Shown here in pieces: positions 6,724 through 7,168 of a stretch of DNA of 7,168 nucleotides. This DNA is from Planctomycetaceae bacterium (GTDB lineage: Bacteria > Planctomycetota > Planctomycetia > Pirellulales > Pirellulaceae). Position 1 is the stretch's first letter; every line of letters starts with the position of its first letter. The notes below the pieces were generated by a model that had not been told where the DNA came from, made no database searches, and saw only the letters and a program-made list of their open reading frames with translations. The stretch lies in assembly GCA_018658605.1 (NCBI GenBank), contig JABHUV010000203.1:1-7168 (forward strand). Reading direction: 5' to 3'. The position numbers were made by a program, and so were the translations under genes.

Positions 6724-7168
6724 TTACCATTTCTTCCTTGAGCGGAGATAGATACGGAAACCAATTGAAATACTGTTAACAGCAATCACTAAACCAATCA
6801 TAACAATGGCGGTGCCGAATTTAAAGGATTCGGGGACGTTTTGCCACTGTGTTGAAATGATATACAAATGATATGACAAAGCCATGAAGCGGTCGTCGAG
6901 GGAATAGGGAACCAACGAGGCCCAACCGGAGTCGGCGATGCGGGACGATATCATCGCCCCGGTAAATAAAATGGGCGCTGTTTCTCCAGCAGCTCGAGCA
7001 ACCTGTAAAATCACACCTGTCAAAATACCACTAATCGAATTTGGCAATACGATGGTACGGATTGTTTGCCATTTGGAAGCGCCCATATTCCAACAAGCGA
7101 CTCGGAATGGCTGCGGTACCGAGGCTAGGGCTTCTTTGGTACTAGTAATGATGACCGGTAATGTCATC
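6724..7168 (-). CDS. pstA: Phosphate ABC transporter permease PstA, C-terminal part (cut by window edge)
   Basis: C-terminal 147 residues of the inner-membrane permease subunit that forms the phosphate channel with PstC. The reading frame runs off the right edge; the first visible Met is internal, because PstA is normally near 300 residues. The segment starts in LPVIITSTKEALASVPQPFR. It has the cytoplasmic EAA loop that docks on the ATPase (CWNMGASKWQTIRTIVLPNS), then the hallmark ILTGVILQVARAAGETAPIL, which is highly characteristic of PstA/PstC permeases. A final membrane helix (about FGTAIVMIGLVIAVNSISIG) is followed by a basic tail ending RSRKKW. It stops with TAA only 3 bp before the first pstB, which places both in one operon. 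If the ATPases are a heterodimer, this subunit would contact only one of them; which one cannot be told from sequence. Confidence 0.95.
   Translation of the reverse strand, partial: MTLPVIITSTKEALASVPQPFRVACWNMGASKWQTIRTIVLPNSISGILTGVILQVARAAGETAPILFTGAMISSRIADSGWASLVPYSLDDRFMALSYHLYIISTQWQNVPESFKFGTAIVMIGLVIAVNSISIGFRIYLRSRKKW

Overview
The window is a bacterial chromosomal segment whose genes all read on the minus strand, so gene order runs from right to left. By eye it has moderate, slightly AT-leaning GC. The paired PstB ATPases, the wording of the PhoR kinase (a GRPIWEV-type PAS segment and a long DFVANVSHELKTPLAS H-box) and the low-complexity Ala/Pro/Thr N-terminal tail on one PstB remind me of Planctomycetota. 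That assignment is an inference from resemblance only.

From the right edge leftwards lies a phosphate uptake and signalling cluster. It holds the C-terminal part of the permease PstA (6724-7168), a first ATPase PstB (5959-6720), a second ATPase PstB (5096-5959), PhoU (4431-5096), the response regulator PhoB (3702-4391) and its histidine kinase PhoR (1834-3627). The pstA-to-phoU genes are packed with a 3-bp gap and two one-base TAATG stop/start overlaps, as expected of one translationally coupled operon. PhoB follows 39 bp after PhoU behind a good ribosome binding site, and phoR follows 74 bp later. PstS, PstC and the operon promoter would be expected beyond the right edge. To the left come a 12-helix-type MFS transporter of unknown substrate (497-1726) and the first 147 codons of thymidine kinase tdk (1-442), cut by the left edge. 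No intergenic stretch exceeds about 110 bp, and I saw no RNA genes, CRISPR arrays, insertion sequences or convincing terminators.

Two things stand out. First, phoR is interrupted by an in-frame TAA (2755-2757) inside its PAS domain. Both sides are in the same frame, and all kinase motifs beyond it are intact. This points to a fresh nonsense mutation, a sequence error, or a genuinely split or read-through kinase. Second, the two PstB proteins carry complementary defects. The first has lost the Q-loop Gln and the switch His but keeps LSGGQ. The second has a perfect nucleotide-binding core but a ruined signature (LTLEQ). Paired head to tail they would form one canonical and one degenerate ATP site, the layout of heterodimeric asymmetric ABC transporters.

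In a working system Pst would import phosphate while PhoU relays transporter state to PhoR, which controls PhoB. Here the sensor end of that chain is physically broken in the sequence as given.
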